Shown here: positions 41,001 to 47,982 of the stretch, piece after piece | Layout: every line of letters starts with the position of its first letter | Position numbering within the stretch: position 1 is the stretch's first letter | Assembly: GCA_964017185.1 (NCBI GenBank) | Contig: OZ024871.1 | Coordinates: 56,595,226 to 56,659,225 of the forward strand | Direction: 5' to 3' | DNA length: 64,000 nt | DNA from: Rugalucina vietnamica | Lineage: Eukaryota; Mollusca; Bivalvia; Lucinida; Lucinidae | The notes under the pieces: model-generated | Database searches by the model: none | What the model was told of the DNA's origin: nothing | The model's input: only the letters and a program-made list of their open reading frames with translations | Made by a program: the position numbers and the translations under genes

Positions 41001-43598
41001 ACAGATGGAAAACAACATATTAAGTAATACACAATTACGACATAACGTATTATCCGAATAATCGCCACCGTGATAAGAACTGTCAGGTTCAAGCCAGTGT
41101 GTAAAATTTGGAAATTCTAAGTTGAGTATTCAAGATCGCCTTCTTTGTCTGAAAAACAAAAACGTAATGGCTACATTATTCGCATGTACAAAGCTGCTTT
41201 GGCCCGTACTACCTGTTTGAATCCAAATCACTTTCTATAAGCATGACATAGGACCAAATAACAACAAACCATGAAATGGCTTGATACATTTAATTGTCTA
41301 ACAACATGTTTGTCTGGCTAATATAATTTCTTCTTTCTTTATTTTAGATTGCATGGCATGTCGAGTTACCATGACGATGCGCTGGAAATACTGTTAAGAA
41401 CCGTTGGCTATTCATCAGATATGAACAAGCTTTCTGAATTTTGATTTGAACACACTCAAGCATGTATACATATTAGTCTATATTTCAGTTGGCATTCTAT
41501 GAAAATGAAATAAGAACATTATGTTGGTGTTAGCATATTCCACTCTACTTTTGCATGTTTATATCTTTCTGCTACTAATCTATGTATTGCATTGATTAAT
41601 TAATTCTGATTCTTATTATTGGACAATTCATATATGAATAAGTTTATGATGTTTACAGTTATAATATTTCAAACTCTGATTTACAACTTAATGCAATGTT
41701 TGGCTGTGGAGAAAAAAGAAAACTACCCAGTTCATTTGGTCGTTTTTCGATGAAAAGTAAGTAAGTAAGTAATGGTTTATTAAAGTGTCAAATATCAACG
41801 TCACAAATATACAACATAATTGTGGAAGACTTAAAGTTGATACCCAGCTAAATTTTGGCTTACGAGACACTGTTATTACATAAACGTATACATGGAAATG
41901 ACAAATACAAAGTAATAAGCCCTGTTCTGACACAGATCAGACATGGGCAACCATACATCTTATAGAACCACTGCTGCATCGACTACATGTGTTTGACGTT
42001 TAAACCGGACTGTTCGTTGTTGAAGTAAATAAAAAGGCAATCGCACCATTATTAAACGAATCAAAAATATACTAAACAGGGTTTCTTCTTTGAAACGTTT
42101 CTAATTTTGGAACACTAAACATAACTAAGACTAAGACAGGACACATTGACAGTATAATCGTATTCTTACATTGTAGTGCCTTGTTTTGAACATAAATTTT
42201 CATTTAAATAGAACTAAGTTCTGACAGTAGGTCCATTATCAAATTCAAAAACTCAAATTTCGCTTCTATTGTAGGGACCACCAGGACCTCCGGGGCCAAC
42301 ATTAGCTATCACAGGGGAAAACGGCTCTTGTACATGTCAGAAAGGAGAAAAGGGCGACAAGGGTGTCGCAGTAAGTAAACTTCAAACCTTTCAACTCATT
42401 TAAAACAGTAACAACAATCGACTCAATTTTTGTGAGTGAAAAAAGGTACAAGTAGGCAACGATCAGGAAAAGGCGCAATCAGAAAGAGATTTCTACTCCA
42501 AAAAATCGAGGTGGGAAATTATTCATGTAAGTTGCAAATTAGTTGTCATACAAAACGAGATAGAACTTGTTTTCACACAATACGATTTTACCAATTTTGT
42601 GTTGATTTGTGTATTGGTGGTGTCTTCCAAATGATAACCTTTTGACAGACTCTGCTTATTCGTAAAACAAGAGACATGTCTTGTTTTATTTTCCCTTTGA
42701 TTGAAAATAACTTACTTTAAGATTTTTTACAACAGGGTACAAAAGGGAAGCGTGGTAAGAGAGGCAGAAAGGGTGATAAAGGAGATGCGGTGAGTTGATC
42801 GTGTTCTATTTTAATTTATTGCGTTGCAAGCTACGAGTATACATATTTTATTTGCCTGATGCAGCCAAATCATAATGAGTGTATTTTACTATCATTCAGA
42901 TTATTTGTTTGTGTCCCAGATGTTTATTTTTCTCTCGATTTTGCATGCTAAAATATTATCTTTTATCATTATAATACCACCTGTTATACCCTGTTACATT
43001 TTCCCTCTTTCCATTCGTCCACTGACTGTTGGTTTCAGACACGATTGAAAATATTTAACACACAGTAATCTTTTAAAAATCAAGGGCAAAGCTGTGAATT
43101 TTGATGTAACCATGTAAGTAACCATAGTTTCATAAGTTGCTGTTGCTGTTAGGGTATACCCGGGCTTGACGCCCCGTGTCCTATCGGCGATAATGGTCTC
43201 CCTTTGCCTAACTGCTGGTCACCAGATAGTACAATTATACAGGTACAAGCACATGGAATGACTTGTGCAATTGTTACACTGCTTTGCATTGCACTTAGGA
43301 TGTCGAATGTTCAGCTTTCTGTTTTTCAGCGCTTTCTTGTGTTAATTTGTCATGCTCACGGCATGCATGATGCAGACTTTTTATCTACCATAAACGAGAG
43401 CCGTGTCTTACGTTACTAAAAGACACCGAGTGATAATTATTCGTCCAGGTAATACGTGCAGCCTTGACTATACCATGTATTATTTGTTTATTCTAGGGAA
43501 TTCCTGGGCGTGACTCCCCTTTGTTGTGTCCAAGAGGTGCCAATGGCGAGTTTGACTGCAGTTCTTTCAGTAATTTCGGAAATATGCGCAATCCATAA
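8938..43598 (+). CDS. Membrane-associated collagen (XIII/XXIII/XXV-like), 3' part, 29 exons
   Basis: Spliced gene, listed exon by exon below. Seen: 29 AG/GT-bounded exons in one orientation. All junctions inside the set are phase 0, most exons start with a glycine codon, and the exons join into about 699 residues ending in TAA. Most exons encode whole Gly-X-Y triplets; lengths of 27, 36, 45, 54, 63, 90 and 117 nt recur. Known: collagens XIII, XXIII and XXV are type II membrane proteins with interrupted triple helices and a C-terminal module of the form APCPxGxDGLPxxxCW, which is matched at 43153-43242. Inferred: a cell-surface or shed collagen in adhesion or matrix. The N-terminal cytoplasmic and membrane part is not found here, so the model is 5'-partial. 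Collagen-like non-fibrillar relatives are an alternative, but a fibrillar collagen is excluded by the absent C-propeptide and the many interruptions. Confidence 0.92.
9515..9541 (+). CDS. Collagen exon 2
   Basis: Acceptor TTTTCAG, donor GTATAC. 27 nt, three perfect triplets: GTRGDTGFP. Confidence 0.85.
10001..10596 (+). repeat. Two direct copies of a ~220-bp repeat in intron 2
   Basis: Segments 10001-10225 and about 10378-10596 share long stretches, e.g. ACAGGTATTCTCTTTAGC and TATAGGGTCACTGAAGAGGC, at a spacing of about 370 bp. A short related piece (GCCGAAACCATGGCATGGAC) occurs near 53667. No coding potential. Confidence 0.7.
11888..11923 (+). CDS. Collagen exon 3
   Basis: Acceptor TTTCCAG, donor GTATGA. 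36 nt, four triplets: [12 protein letters not shown]. It is rich in Phe in the X position, like exon 4. Confidence 0.85.
13283..15622. mobile_element. TIR DNA element, 2340 bp, TSD CTCCTT
   Basis: Ends GAGGGTCTGGATGGGG and CCCCATCCAGACCCTC. The flanking CTCCTT is duplicated (13277-13282, 15623-15628), and removing the insert restores the host repeat sequence seen at about 16107. Both ends hold AT-rich TTAATGAATAATG-type runs. No transposase was seen; it contains a captured or inserted LINE tail (14037-14369). Confidence 0.85.
14037..14369 (+). mobile_element. LINE RT C-terminal fragment inside the TIR element
   Basis: 110-codon open frame with [35 protein letters not shown] and [12 protein letters not shown]. 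This is the usual C-terminus of CR1/jockey-like reverse transcriptases. Catalytic RT motifs are absent, so it is only the tail; it is preceded by non-LINE DNA at about 14020. Confidence 0.8.
16986..17021 (+). CDS. Collagen exon 4
   Basis: Acceptor AATATAG, donor GTTCGT (a weaker donor). 36 nt, four triplets: [12 protein letters not shown]. It follows a 5 kb intron filled by the repeat at 12199-16556. Confidence 0.83.
17513..18024 (+). mobile_element. CTCGAG element, copy 1 (512 bp)
   Basis: Ends ACAGCCCCTTTCACTCGAG and its inverse CTCGAGTGAAAGGGACTGT. The motif TTCACTCGAGTTTGCCG recurs inside (near 17551 and 17848). No open frame of note. Copy 2 at 35690 has the opposite orientation. Confidence 0.8.
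18728..18754 (+). CDS. Collagen exon 5
   Basis: Acceptor TTTTCAG, donor GTAAGT. 27 nt: GSIGIKGQT, three triplets. Confidence 0.85.
19108..19143 (+). CDS. Collagen exon 6
   Basis: Acceptor TTTGCAG, donor GTAATT. 36 nt: [12 protein letters not shown], four triplets. Confidence 0.86.
19144..19232 (+). repeat. Short tandem repeat next to exon 6 donor
   Basis: Three imperfect copies of a unit near 29 bp with CAGCTCATTGGGTAAAT, starting a few bases after the exon 6 donor. Intronic. Confidence 0.7.
19560..19846 (+). repeat. 30-bp AT-rich minisatellite
   Basis: About nine copies of a 30-bp unit containing TATAGTATGAGATTTTATAT and AAATTAATA, with small length variants (29 bp, and a longer first unit). 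It lies 70 bp before exon 7. Confidence 0.9.
19916..19993 (+). CDS. Collagen exon 7, ends in GYDGYDGK
   Basis: Acceptor TTTTCAG, donor GTGAGT. 78 nt, 26 residues: five triplets ([15 protein letters not shown]), then [11 protein letters not shown], where one triplet is short (G-K-G). The [11 protein letters not shown] segment recurs in exon 11, pointing to an internal duplication. Confidence 0.9.
20036..20271 (+). mobile_element. Hairpin MITE, copy 2
   Basis: Same ends and central palindrome as copy 1, here in the intron after collagen exon 7. It contains the segment GGCGCTGATCAGCTTCGCGG and its inverse. Confidence 0.85.
20690..20892 (-). mobile_element. tRNA-derived SINE (probable)
   Basis: The minus strand reads AATGGATAGCGTATTCGC (A-box-like) and GGGTTCGAAACCCGGC (B-box-like) at tRNA spacing, and ends near a (TTGTA)n-type tail at about 20700. 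The anticodon stem does not pair, so it is not a working tRNA gene. Confidence 0.55.
21194..21259 (+). CDS. Collagen exon 8, non-collagenous interruption
   Basis: Acceptor TTCTGTAG, donor GTAATT. 66 nt, open in phase 0, with no Gly-X-Y: it starts [17 protein letters not shown] and ends IVNLQ. It is assigned to the gene because its phase, length and splice sites fit, and because exon 10 also holds a non-collagenous tail. Its inclusion in the mRNA is not proven. Confidence 0.6.
21621..21650 (+). CDS. Collagen exon 9, short interruption
   Basis: Acceptor ATTTTCAG, donor GTGGGA. 30 nt, reading [10 protein letters not shown] in phase 0. The ending resembles the exon 10 ending LIEVK. With exons 8 and 10 it would form a non-helical hinge of about 30 residues plus a second one after two triplets. 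The exon is short, so chance is not excluded. Confidence 0.55.
22370..23845. mobile_element. TATAGCCCCGC element carrying a 151-bp satellite
   Basis: Ends TATAGCCCCGCTT and AAGCGGGGCTATA. The left end itself forms a hairpin (TATAGCCCCGCTT ... AGTGGGGCTATA). After a TTCCG-rich start come about eight units of 151 bp (e.g. GACAAGATCTAGCTTGGGAT, CAATATCTTGAGAACGAATT) from about 22577 to 23790. Because 151 is not a multiple of 3, minus-strand frames run across units as overlapping spurious ORFs. Many bivalve genomes carry similar elements. Confidence 0.85.
23871..26756 (+). repeat. 455-bp tandem array, CACCTGAGC family
   Basis: Starts TTAGCTCACCTGAGCC and a CCGTCCGTCG run, ends CAGGTGAGCGTT...CCTCTGG. 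Marker TCTGAAACC occurs at 23991, 24446, 24901, 25356, 25811 and 26269, a period of 455 bp (458 for the last). The units at 24446 and 24901 look identical by eye and the first is nearly so, while the last two or three are diverged. Each unit has CACATGACCAAGATGGCCGC and CTTGACC/GGTCAAC motifs. Confidence 0.92.
26995..27069 (+). CDS. Collagen exon 10, triplets plus hinge
   Basis: Acceptor GTTGCTAG, donor GTATCC. 75 nt: [10 protein letters not shown], then a non-collagenous tail [15 protein letters not shown]. The tail interrupts the helix before exon 11. Confidence 0.9.
27750..27857 (+). CDS. Collagen exon 11
   Basis: Acceptor TATTTCAG, donor GTAAGT. 108 nt, twelve unbroken triplets, including [20 protein letters not shown]. 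The YDGYDGK part repeats exon 7. Confidence 0.94.
28259..28285 (+). CDS. Collagen exon 12
   Basis: Acceptor TGTTTCAG, donor GTAAGC. 27 nt: GPPGPPGPP, the most stable type of helix segment. Confidence 0.92.
28740..28766 (+). CDS. Collagen exon 13
   Basis: Acceptor AATTTCAG, donor GTGAGT. 27 nt: GRDGMPGEP, three triplets. Confidence 0.9.
30308..30457 (+). CDS. Collagen exon 14, with Ser/Thr-rich interruption
   Basis: Acceptor GCTATCAG, donor GTAGGG. 150 nt, 50 residues: [10 protein letters not shown], then about 21 residues rich in Ser, Thr and Asn ([20 protein letters not shown]), then [19 protein letters not shown]. The middle part breaks the helix and could carry O-glycans (inference). Confidence 0.92.
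30813..31190 (+). CDS. Collagen exon 15: 126-residue charged non-collagenous insert
   Basis: Acceptor GATACCTAG (weak pyrimidine tract), donor GTAACA. 378 nt, phase 0 at both ends. The last codons give AGPP, which joins exon 16 (GPTGD) in perfect register. Layout: basic cluster [10 protein letters not shown] and HKKRKK (residues 3-26); acidic stretch with DDDD and many Glu (33-60); a Pro/Thr/Ser part (63-83); a second basic cluster [14 protein letters not shown] (84-97); one Cys in ICPP; then an acidic DEEE segment; then IIAGPP. RKRR fits the furin consensus. Family members are known to be shed by furin, but close to the membrane rather than here. No homologue is recognised for the insert. 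Confidence 0.82.
31690..31726 (+). repeat. (CT)n microsatellite
   Basis: About 16 CT units in the intron after collagen exon 15. Confidence 0.9.
32172..32288 (+). CDS. Collagen exon 16
   Basis: Acceptor TTATACAG, donor GTAATT. 117 nt, thirteen perfect triplets, from [10 protein letters not shown] to GPRGKK. Confidence 0.94.
33770..33862 (+). CDS. Collagen exon 17, Cys and polybasic start
   Basis: Acceptor TTTACCAG, donor GTACGA. 93 nt: [17 protein letters not shown] and onwards, with one imperfect step in the GKCKKKK part. It continues the Lys-rich end of exon 16 (GKK). The Cys could form an interchain bond and the basic run could bind heparan sulfate (inference). Confidence 0.92.
34168..34230 (+). 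CDS. Collagen exon 18
   Basis: Acceptor TGTACAG, donor GTGAGT. 63 nt, seven perfect triplets: [20 protein letters not shown] then A. Confidence 0.93.
34512..34601 (+). CDS. Collagen exon 19
   Basis: Acceptor TCCCCCAG, donor GTAATT. 90 nt, ten perfect triplets, starting [17 protein letters not shown] and ending GPPGMPGPP. Confidence 0.94.
34930..34974 (+). CDS. Collagen exon 20, Gly-rich interruption
   Basis: Acceptor CTTTCAG, donor GTGAGT. 45 nt: [15 protein letters not shown]. It is non-helical and flexible. Its last Gly forms a triplet with LP at the start of exon 21, which supports this splice. Confidence 0.85.
35433..35465 (+). CDS. Collagen exon 21
   Basis: Acceptor TATTTCAG, donor GTAAGT. 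33 nt: [11 protein letters not shown]. It is the only helix exon that does not start with Gly; the glycine is supplied by exon 20. Confidence 0.88.
35690..36230 (-). mobile_element. CTCGAG element, copy 2 (541 bp)
   Basis: Inverted relative to copy 1: the ACAAACAAACGGCAAACTCG part lies at the right end. Ends ACAGCCCCTTTCACTCGAG and CTCGAGTGAAAGGGGCTGT are exact inverse copies. Both copies are preceded by TACATATT. Confidence 0.8.
36378..36413 (+). CDS. Collagen exon 22
   Basis: Acceptor GTCATCAG, donor GTATAG. 36 nt: [12 protein letters not shown], four triplets. It is followed by a 2.7 kb intron with a LINE 3' end. Confidence 0.9.
36740..37296 (+). mobile_element. Retroelement RT C-terminal relic
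   Basis: Motifs in order across frame changes: [69 protein letters not shown], then [13 protein letters not shown] and stop. These are the C-terminal part of an abundant bivalve RT gene of a non-LTR type (exact clade uncertain; a Penelope-like origin cannot be excluded). At least two frame changes. Confidence 0.75.
37297..38084 (+). mobile_element. 3' UTR of the same retroelement, ending in (TATT)n
   Basis: The segment with CCTATTGGGAAAATAGCTGC and TTTTCCCATCTCGGTTTTTG recurs at about 46795-46920 (plus) and 42430-42520 (minus), so it is a mobile 3' tail. It ends in eleven TATT units at 38038-38084. Confidence 0.7.
39134..39169 (+). CDS. Collagen exon 23
   Basis: Acceptor TTTTGCAG, donor GTAAGT. 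36 nt: [12 protein letters not shown], four triplets. Confidence 0.92.
39544..39588 (+). CDS. Collagen exon 24
   Basis: Acceptor GTTTCAG after a long T tract, donor GTAAGT. 45 nt: [15 protein letters not shown], five triplets. Confidence 0.92.
40405..40467 (+). CDS. Collagen exon 25
   Basis: Acceptor TTTGTAG, donor GTGAGA. 63 nt, seven triplets: [18 protein letters not shown] then GPM. Confidence 0.92.
42275..42370 (+). CDS. Collagen exon 26, CxC interruption
   Basis: Acceptor TATTGTAG, donor GTAAGT. 96 nt: GPPGPPGP, then TLAIT, then [19 protein letters not shown]. The CTC pair (Cys-Thr-Cys) lies in a short non-helical break and could link chains (inference). Confidence 0.92.
42430..42525 (-). 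mobile_element. 3'-tail fragment of the 37-kb retroelement
   Basis: Reverse complement of part of 37820-37910 (AGTAGGCAACGATCAGGAAA, then GGCGCAATCAGAAA). It lies 60 bp after collagen exon 26. Confidence 0.65.
42736..42789 (+). CDS. Collagen exon 27, very basic triplets
   Basis: Acceptor TACAACAG, donor GTGAGT. 54 nt, six triplets: [18 protein letters not shown]. Nine of eighteen residues are Lys, Arg or Asp. A glycosaminoglycan-binding role is an inference. Confidence 0.93.
43153..43242 (+). CDS. Collagen exon 28, C-terminal signature module
   Basis: Acceptor GCTGTTAG, donor GTACAA. 90 nt: GIPG, then [18 protein letters not shown], then SPDSTIIQ. The CPxG/GLPxPxCW pattern is the C-terminus of vertebrate collagens XIII, XXIII and XXV and is the main basis for the family call. 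In those proteins the chain ends a few residues after CW; here it is spliced on to another exon. Confidence 0.92.
43497..43598 (+). CDS. Collagen exon 29, terminal exon
   Basis: Acceptor TATTCTAG. 102 nt including [21 protein letters not shown], then [15 protein letters not shown] and stop. It begins like exon 28 (GIPG-D-P-C-P-G-NG) and has a second Cys in a similar place, so it looks like a diverged duplicate of the C-terminal module. Confidence 0.85.
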   Translation, partial: GIPGRDSPLLCPRGANGEFDCSSFSNFGNMRNP

Positions 43599-43934
43599 AT
43601 TTGTATTCTGTAAGTCGGTATACAGTTTAACAGTTGTAAGGTCAAACCAGCCTCTCTGTCCACATACCATTTCTATGTCCATCACAAACTTGAGCCTCGG
43701 AAAATTAACACTTGGGACCAGGACTATCCCGTGTATATTCATGATTAACTAAATTCACTATAGACGTTACGTTTATTTCTTTCCTGCTTGCTTGCTTCCG
43801 GCTGTTGTTAAACACGTTGTCACCTAGTCTTGATAAAAGGCCAAATACTAATAATGAGAACCTTTTTACTACTTTATAGGTTAAAACAGATAAAATTAAT
43901 CTGAGGATTATATTCAAACCACATGCACATCTTC

Positions 43935-44230
43935 GAAGCATGGTTAAGACATCTGTAAAGCTTCAAAAGAATCGGAATAAAACTGTAGGAGTTGTACACA
44001 CAAGGTACCCACTGTCCATTCACTTCCGCTCTCAAAATGCCCGAAAAATTACCAAGTTCAAATTGCGAAAAAGGTATCAAAAATCTGTAAAGTTTCAAAA
44101 GAATCGGAATAAAACTGTAGGAGGAGATGCGCACACAAGGTACATACTTCTATAGGGGGACGGAAGGACGGAAAGCCGAAAATTATGTCCCTCCGCTTTT
44201 CTTCGAAAAGGCGGGGGAGGGGGCAAAAAC
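43935..44230 (+). repeat. Dispersed repeat with duplicated 'GAATCGGAATAAAACTGTAG'
   Basis: The segment AAGAATCGGAATAAAACTGT occurs at about 43967 and 44098, followed by GGGGGACGGAAGGACGG and a hairpin-like CCCTCCGC...GGCGGGGGAGGG. It resembles a widespread bivalve repeat ending in a (GGAC)n tract. Confidence 0.65.
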
Positions 44231-44796
44231 ACTTTTCACATATTAAAACGTTTACGCTTAAGTGTATTATATCAGCTATATCATCTTGCCAAACTACTTC
44301 GAATTTTAATCTCTGTCTTATTATCATGATAATAATACCTTTTCTCGGTCATTTTTATTTACCTATCCTGTTCAGCAATACATTGTCTATTAATGCCCTG
44401 AAATGATTCTTCGACATAAGCGTTAAAGTTTTTAATTCCAAAACGAGATTACATTGGTGTATAACTCTTGTAGTGTTAGTAGCACGACTTATAGAATTGG
44501 CATTCTGTGTCAGAATCCACGCCGTAATACGTTGCCACGTAGTTCTAAATCCTAGATTGTATATTGATTTGCATGTGATATCACTGATTCTGCATGAATA
44601 TTCTAATTAATATTCAAGTAGAAATTATTCAAATGTTTACAAATGACTTGAATTTGTTAATACTAGTATCAGATTCGTATATCTGCAGTCTATCTTGAAT
44701 CGGCATTTAAACAAAGCGACAAAACACATTTCAAAATATGGCTTGCCGTCTATTTAAGTTGCTTGGTTTTTAAAAAGCGACGAAAACTGCAAAACT

Positions 44797-44798
44797 GA

Positions 44799-44854
<56 letters not shown>
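44797..44854 (+). repeat. (CT)n microsatellite
   Basis: About 27 CT units with one TTT break. Arg/Glu-rich minus-strand frames through it are spurious. Confidence 0.92.
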
Positions 44855-44858
<4 letters not shown>

Positions 44859-45450
44859 CGCATCTTCAATTTGCATGTTTTTATCTGCTTATTATCTTCA
44901 TGAAACTGTTCTTTTGTATGTTGATAAATAAAGTATTGCCACAAACATGTTTACGTTATTTTAAATTATTATCATCAAAATAAAATTCAGGTCTAATTTC
45001 ATTACGGGTACAGAAAACATTAACCTTCATAGGTAGATGTCCTCAATAAAAGCATGGTACGTATAATATCAGCTTTACCTTTATATTAAACATGATTATG
45101 GAAAGGTTGATAAATTTAGCACTTTGCTTATTTGAAATGTCCTTTAAGAAACCTGGAAAATTAGGAAACTCATATCCCGCATGGGTTGATAATTGTAGCT
45201 CTGTGCATTTACACGTGAACAAAGTCAAAGTATCAAAATTGTGCCATTACTTATTGAAATGCTGACAAATCTTAATTTACCAAAACAAGTGTCAACTATA
45301 GAGCGTTGACATATGCTTTAGCCGTGAACAGCAGGCCAAAGACCGAGGTCAATCAAATTGTGTAAAGGTCTCTCTACTTGTTTATTATCTAATTTATGGT
45401 CAAGTGCTCTTTAACATATTTTGGCACAAGGTCACCAAGACTTATGCTAG

Positions 45451-46177
45451 TATCTCACTGGCATGCGAATTTCTCGCGACTGTTTGCGAATTTTGTCGCG
45501 GACTTTCGCACGACATTCGTGCGAGTGTCGCACGAGTGTCGTGAGAATTTTCATGTGTCGCGAACTAGTCGCGAGCTTGTCGCAAAGGTTTTAAACATGT
45601 TTAAAAATTTTATGCGAATTTTTTCGACAAAATATTTCGCAAGACTGTCGCGCGAGTTTCGTGCGACGGTCGCGCGACGTTCGTGCGAGGAGTGTCGCGA
45701 ACCTGTCGCCGCGAAATTTTGGCGACTTAACAATGCGAAATTTTCGCGACACTCGTTCGAATGTCGTGCGAGTGTCGCACGACGGTCGCGCGACAGTCTT
45801 GAGACAACATGCGAAAACCTCGCAACTATCTGGCGAGAAAATAAAACTAAGCGACATTCGTACGAATGTCGCGCAACACTCGCACGAATGTCGCGCGACC
45901 GTCATACGAATTAAAATGAAAATAAGCTACATTCGCGGGAAAGTCGTGAGACACTCTCACGAATGTCGCGCGACTGTCGTGCGACAGTCGCGCGACTATC
46001 GCGCGACAGTCGCGAGATATATTTTCAAAATAAGAAAGAAATTCGCGAATTTGTCGCATAAATGTCTATTCAATGAGACTGCAACAAGTAAGTTGTGTTT
46101 ATATCGTTAATCTTTGTCGCGAAATAGTCGCGAACTATTCGCGAACTAGTCTCCAGTTGTCGCATTCCATTGAGATA
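45451..46177. mobile_element. CpG-dense TCGCG element with TIRs, 727 bp
   Basis: Ends TATCTCACTGGCATGCGA and, inverted, TATCTCAATGGAATGCGA. The inside is an irregular string of short motifs GTCGCGCGAC, TTCGTGCGAG and TGTCGCAC on both strands, extremely rich in CpG against an AT-rich background. Open frames occur on both strands (Arg/Ser/Thr-rich) simply because TAA/TAG/TGA are rare in this composition. Confidence 0.8.
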
Positions 46178-46794
46178 GGGGCTTTACCGCATTGTAAAAT
46201 TCACACAGTCAGTCAACTAGCTTTTTTTCTTTTAACGATTTTCTTCGAATCAGATTAGATTCATATCCGCCAGTAAAAAGCCTTTTTCCAAAAATATATG
46301 TCCCCTTTATGGTTTGGTTACCGTTAACCATTTGCTCCAATGACATCTTGCCTTTTGAGGATCGGAGGCATACGTGTTTGTTTACATAATACATTTTTGC
46401 AGTTCTGGCCATTGTTTACTTGTAACATCTTAACCTCAAGGACTGAGAATCCGGGGATCGAAACAACGACCTCAGAGGCTCAACTTGCGTTACGAATGCG
46501 TCTATACTAAAATCAAATGTATCATTTGTCCGCGATTATCGAGAAAGGTGATTACTCTGTCAACTGACCAGCTCGTGTCCTTGTATGTCGGGGCAACGGC
46601 TTTTGCTATCTCTTCTACACGATAACGATGGTGTTATATATTCAGCGATTTTAGATGACTGTACAAGCAATTTAAGATGTGTTTTCAAACGCCGTCCTGG
46701 TCACATTTCAACTCTTCCTCCTTAACGTCAGATATGTAGCGCTGGCATTCTTATCAGTCATCGCACTTAAAAATTTACATTCGCATTTCATCTT

Positions 46795-47330
46795 AGATCC
46801 GCCTATTGGGAAAACAGCCGCTCACTCGGCGTCTTTGTATAAGTATAGTTTTTTCCCAGCTCGGTTTTTAGAGTGAGATTTTTTTTTTCTGATTGTGCCA
46901 TTTCCTGATCATTGCCTACTTTTCTCTTTAATGTTTGATCTCTGCTTTAAGTTTTATCTTACTTTTGAAAGTAGTACAGTTTTATTTAAATCTTTGAATT
47001 GGATATTGCCTGTTGTTGCCGTTTGTCTGTACAGTTAATTCAGAGTTTCTTGATGTTTTTAGAGCGACTGGGTGGTAATTTGGACCTCCGCCCATTGGGG
47101 TCGTAAGAAATGGATGGCGAGTTTGCGACTCTACTGTCCGACCACCTGATTACTGGTTAACCTCTTCAAATACCTTTCCAGGAAAACTGGCTAAGTCAAA
47201 CCACCCGTCTATGTTATATTCAAAGCACATTGCAGATGTCATCCCCAATGTTGGGTAGGTCGCATAGAATGGGGGCAATGTCCCGACAAAACCATAGCCG
47301 TGGCATCAAATCAAACAAACAAATCTCCAT
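46795..47330 (+). mobile_element. Retroelement-derived 3' tail repeat, copy 1
   Basis: The first part matches the 37.8-kb tail (CCTATTGGGAAAA, TTTTTTCCCAGCTCGGTTTT). The second part (CCCATTGGGGTCGTAAGAAA, CTGATTACTGGTTAACCTCT, GTCCCGACA and CAAACAAACAAA) matches 52076-52380. Confidence 0.65.
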
Positions 47331-47420
47331 CACTAATGCGCCGATGGGATTTCGACATAAATTATACTAAAAATAGCATTGTTTTGTTATAACTGTCGGT
47401 CCCTAAGTATCTGTAAGGAA

Positions 47421-47471
<51 letters not shown>

Positions 47472-47746
47472 ATGAAAAATCGTTGACATTTTGTGAAGTT
47501 GTACGCATACACATTGTACCTTCATCCTCTCATGAATAAGTTTAATGATAACCCGATTATTTCATATCTAAGCCATATTATATGTAATTTAGTTGTTTAT
47601 GAATGAAGCATGTATCTCACTTATTTTATCACTTGTTTACTGCACAAGATGTGACAACGGACATGAAAGCTTCACAAAAATAAATAAAAAAATAAGAAGA
47701 AGAAAAAATAGCAATGTTCATGATGCTACGAGGGCCGTTCAACAAA

Positions 47747-47982
47747 TGAGCCGCTCCATGGGAAAACCAACAATCTGCATATGCGAAAACAAAGACGCAG
47801 ATCAGCTTCGCGGTAACCGCGAAGCTGATCAGCGCCTTTGTTTTCGCTACTCGGATAGTACAATCCCTCTTCTTCTTAAATCCGAAACTTCAAGCTTCTA
47901 GCCATCTTCTGTGCTTGTACAGCCCAGTTTGTGTCAGACCTGTTCGGAAACCACATTGTTGGTTTTCCCATGAGGCGGCTCA
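47747..47982 (-). mobile_element. Hairpin MITE, copy 3
   Basis: Reverse orientation to copies 1 and 2: the CTTGTACAGCCC segment lies to the right of the palindrome. Any reading frame through it ([12 protein letters not shown]...) is a by-product of the MITE and not a gene. Confidence 0.85.

Noticed and set aside
41347-41400. Possible collagen exon after ATTTTAG
   Set aside because: Reads IAWHVELP then stop; no Gly-X-Y and it would end the chain early.
45396-46110. Long Arg/Ser-rich frames on both strands
   Set aside because: Produced by the TCGCG composition of the CpG-dense element, where stop codons are rare on both strands.
47593-47901. Frame with [20 protein letters not shown]
   Set aside because: Translation of the hairpin MITE; the same peptide arises from other copies.
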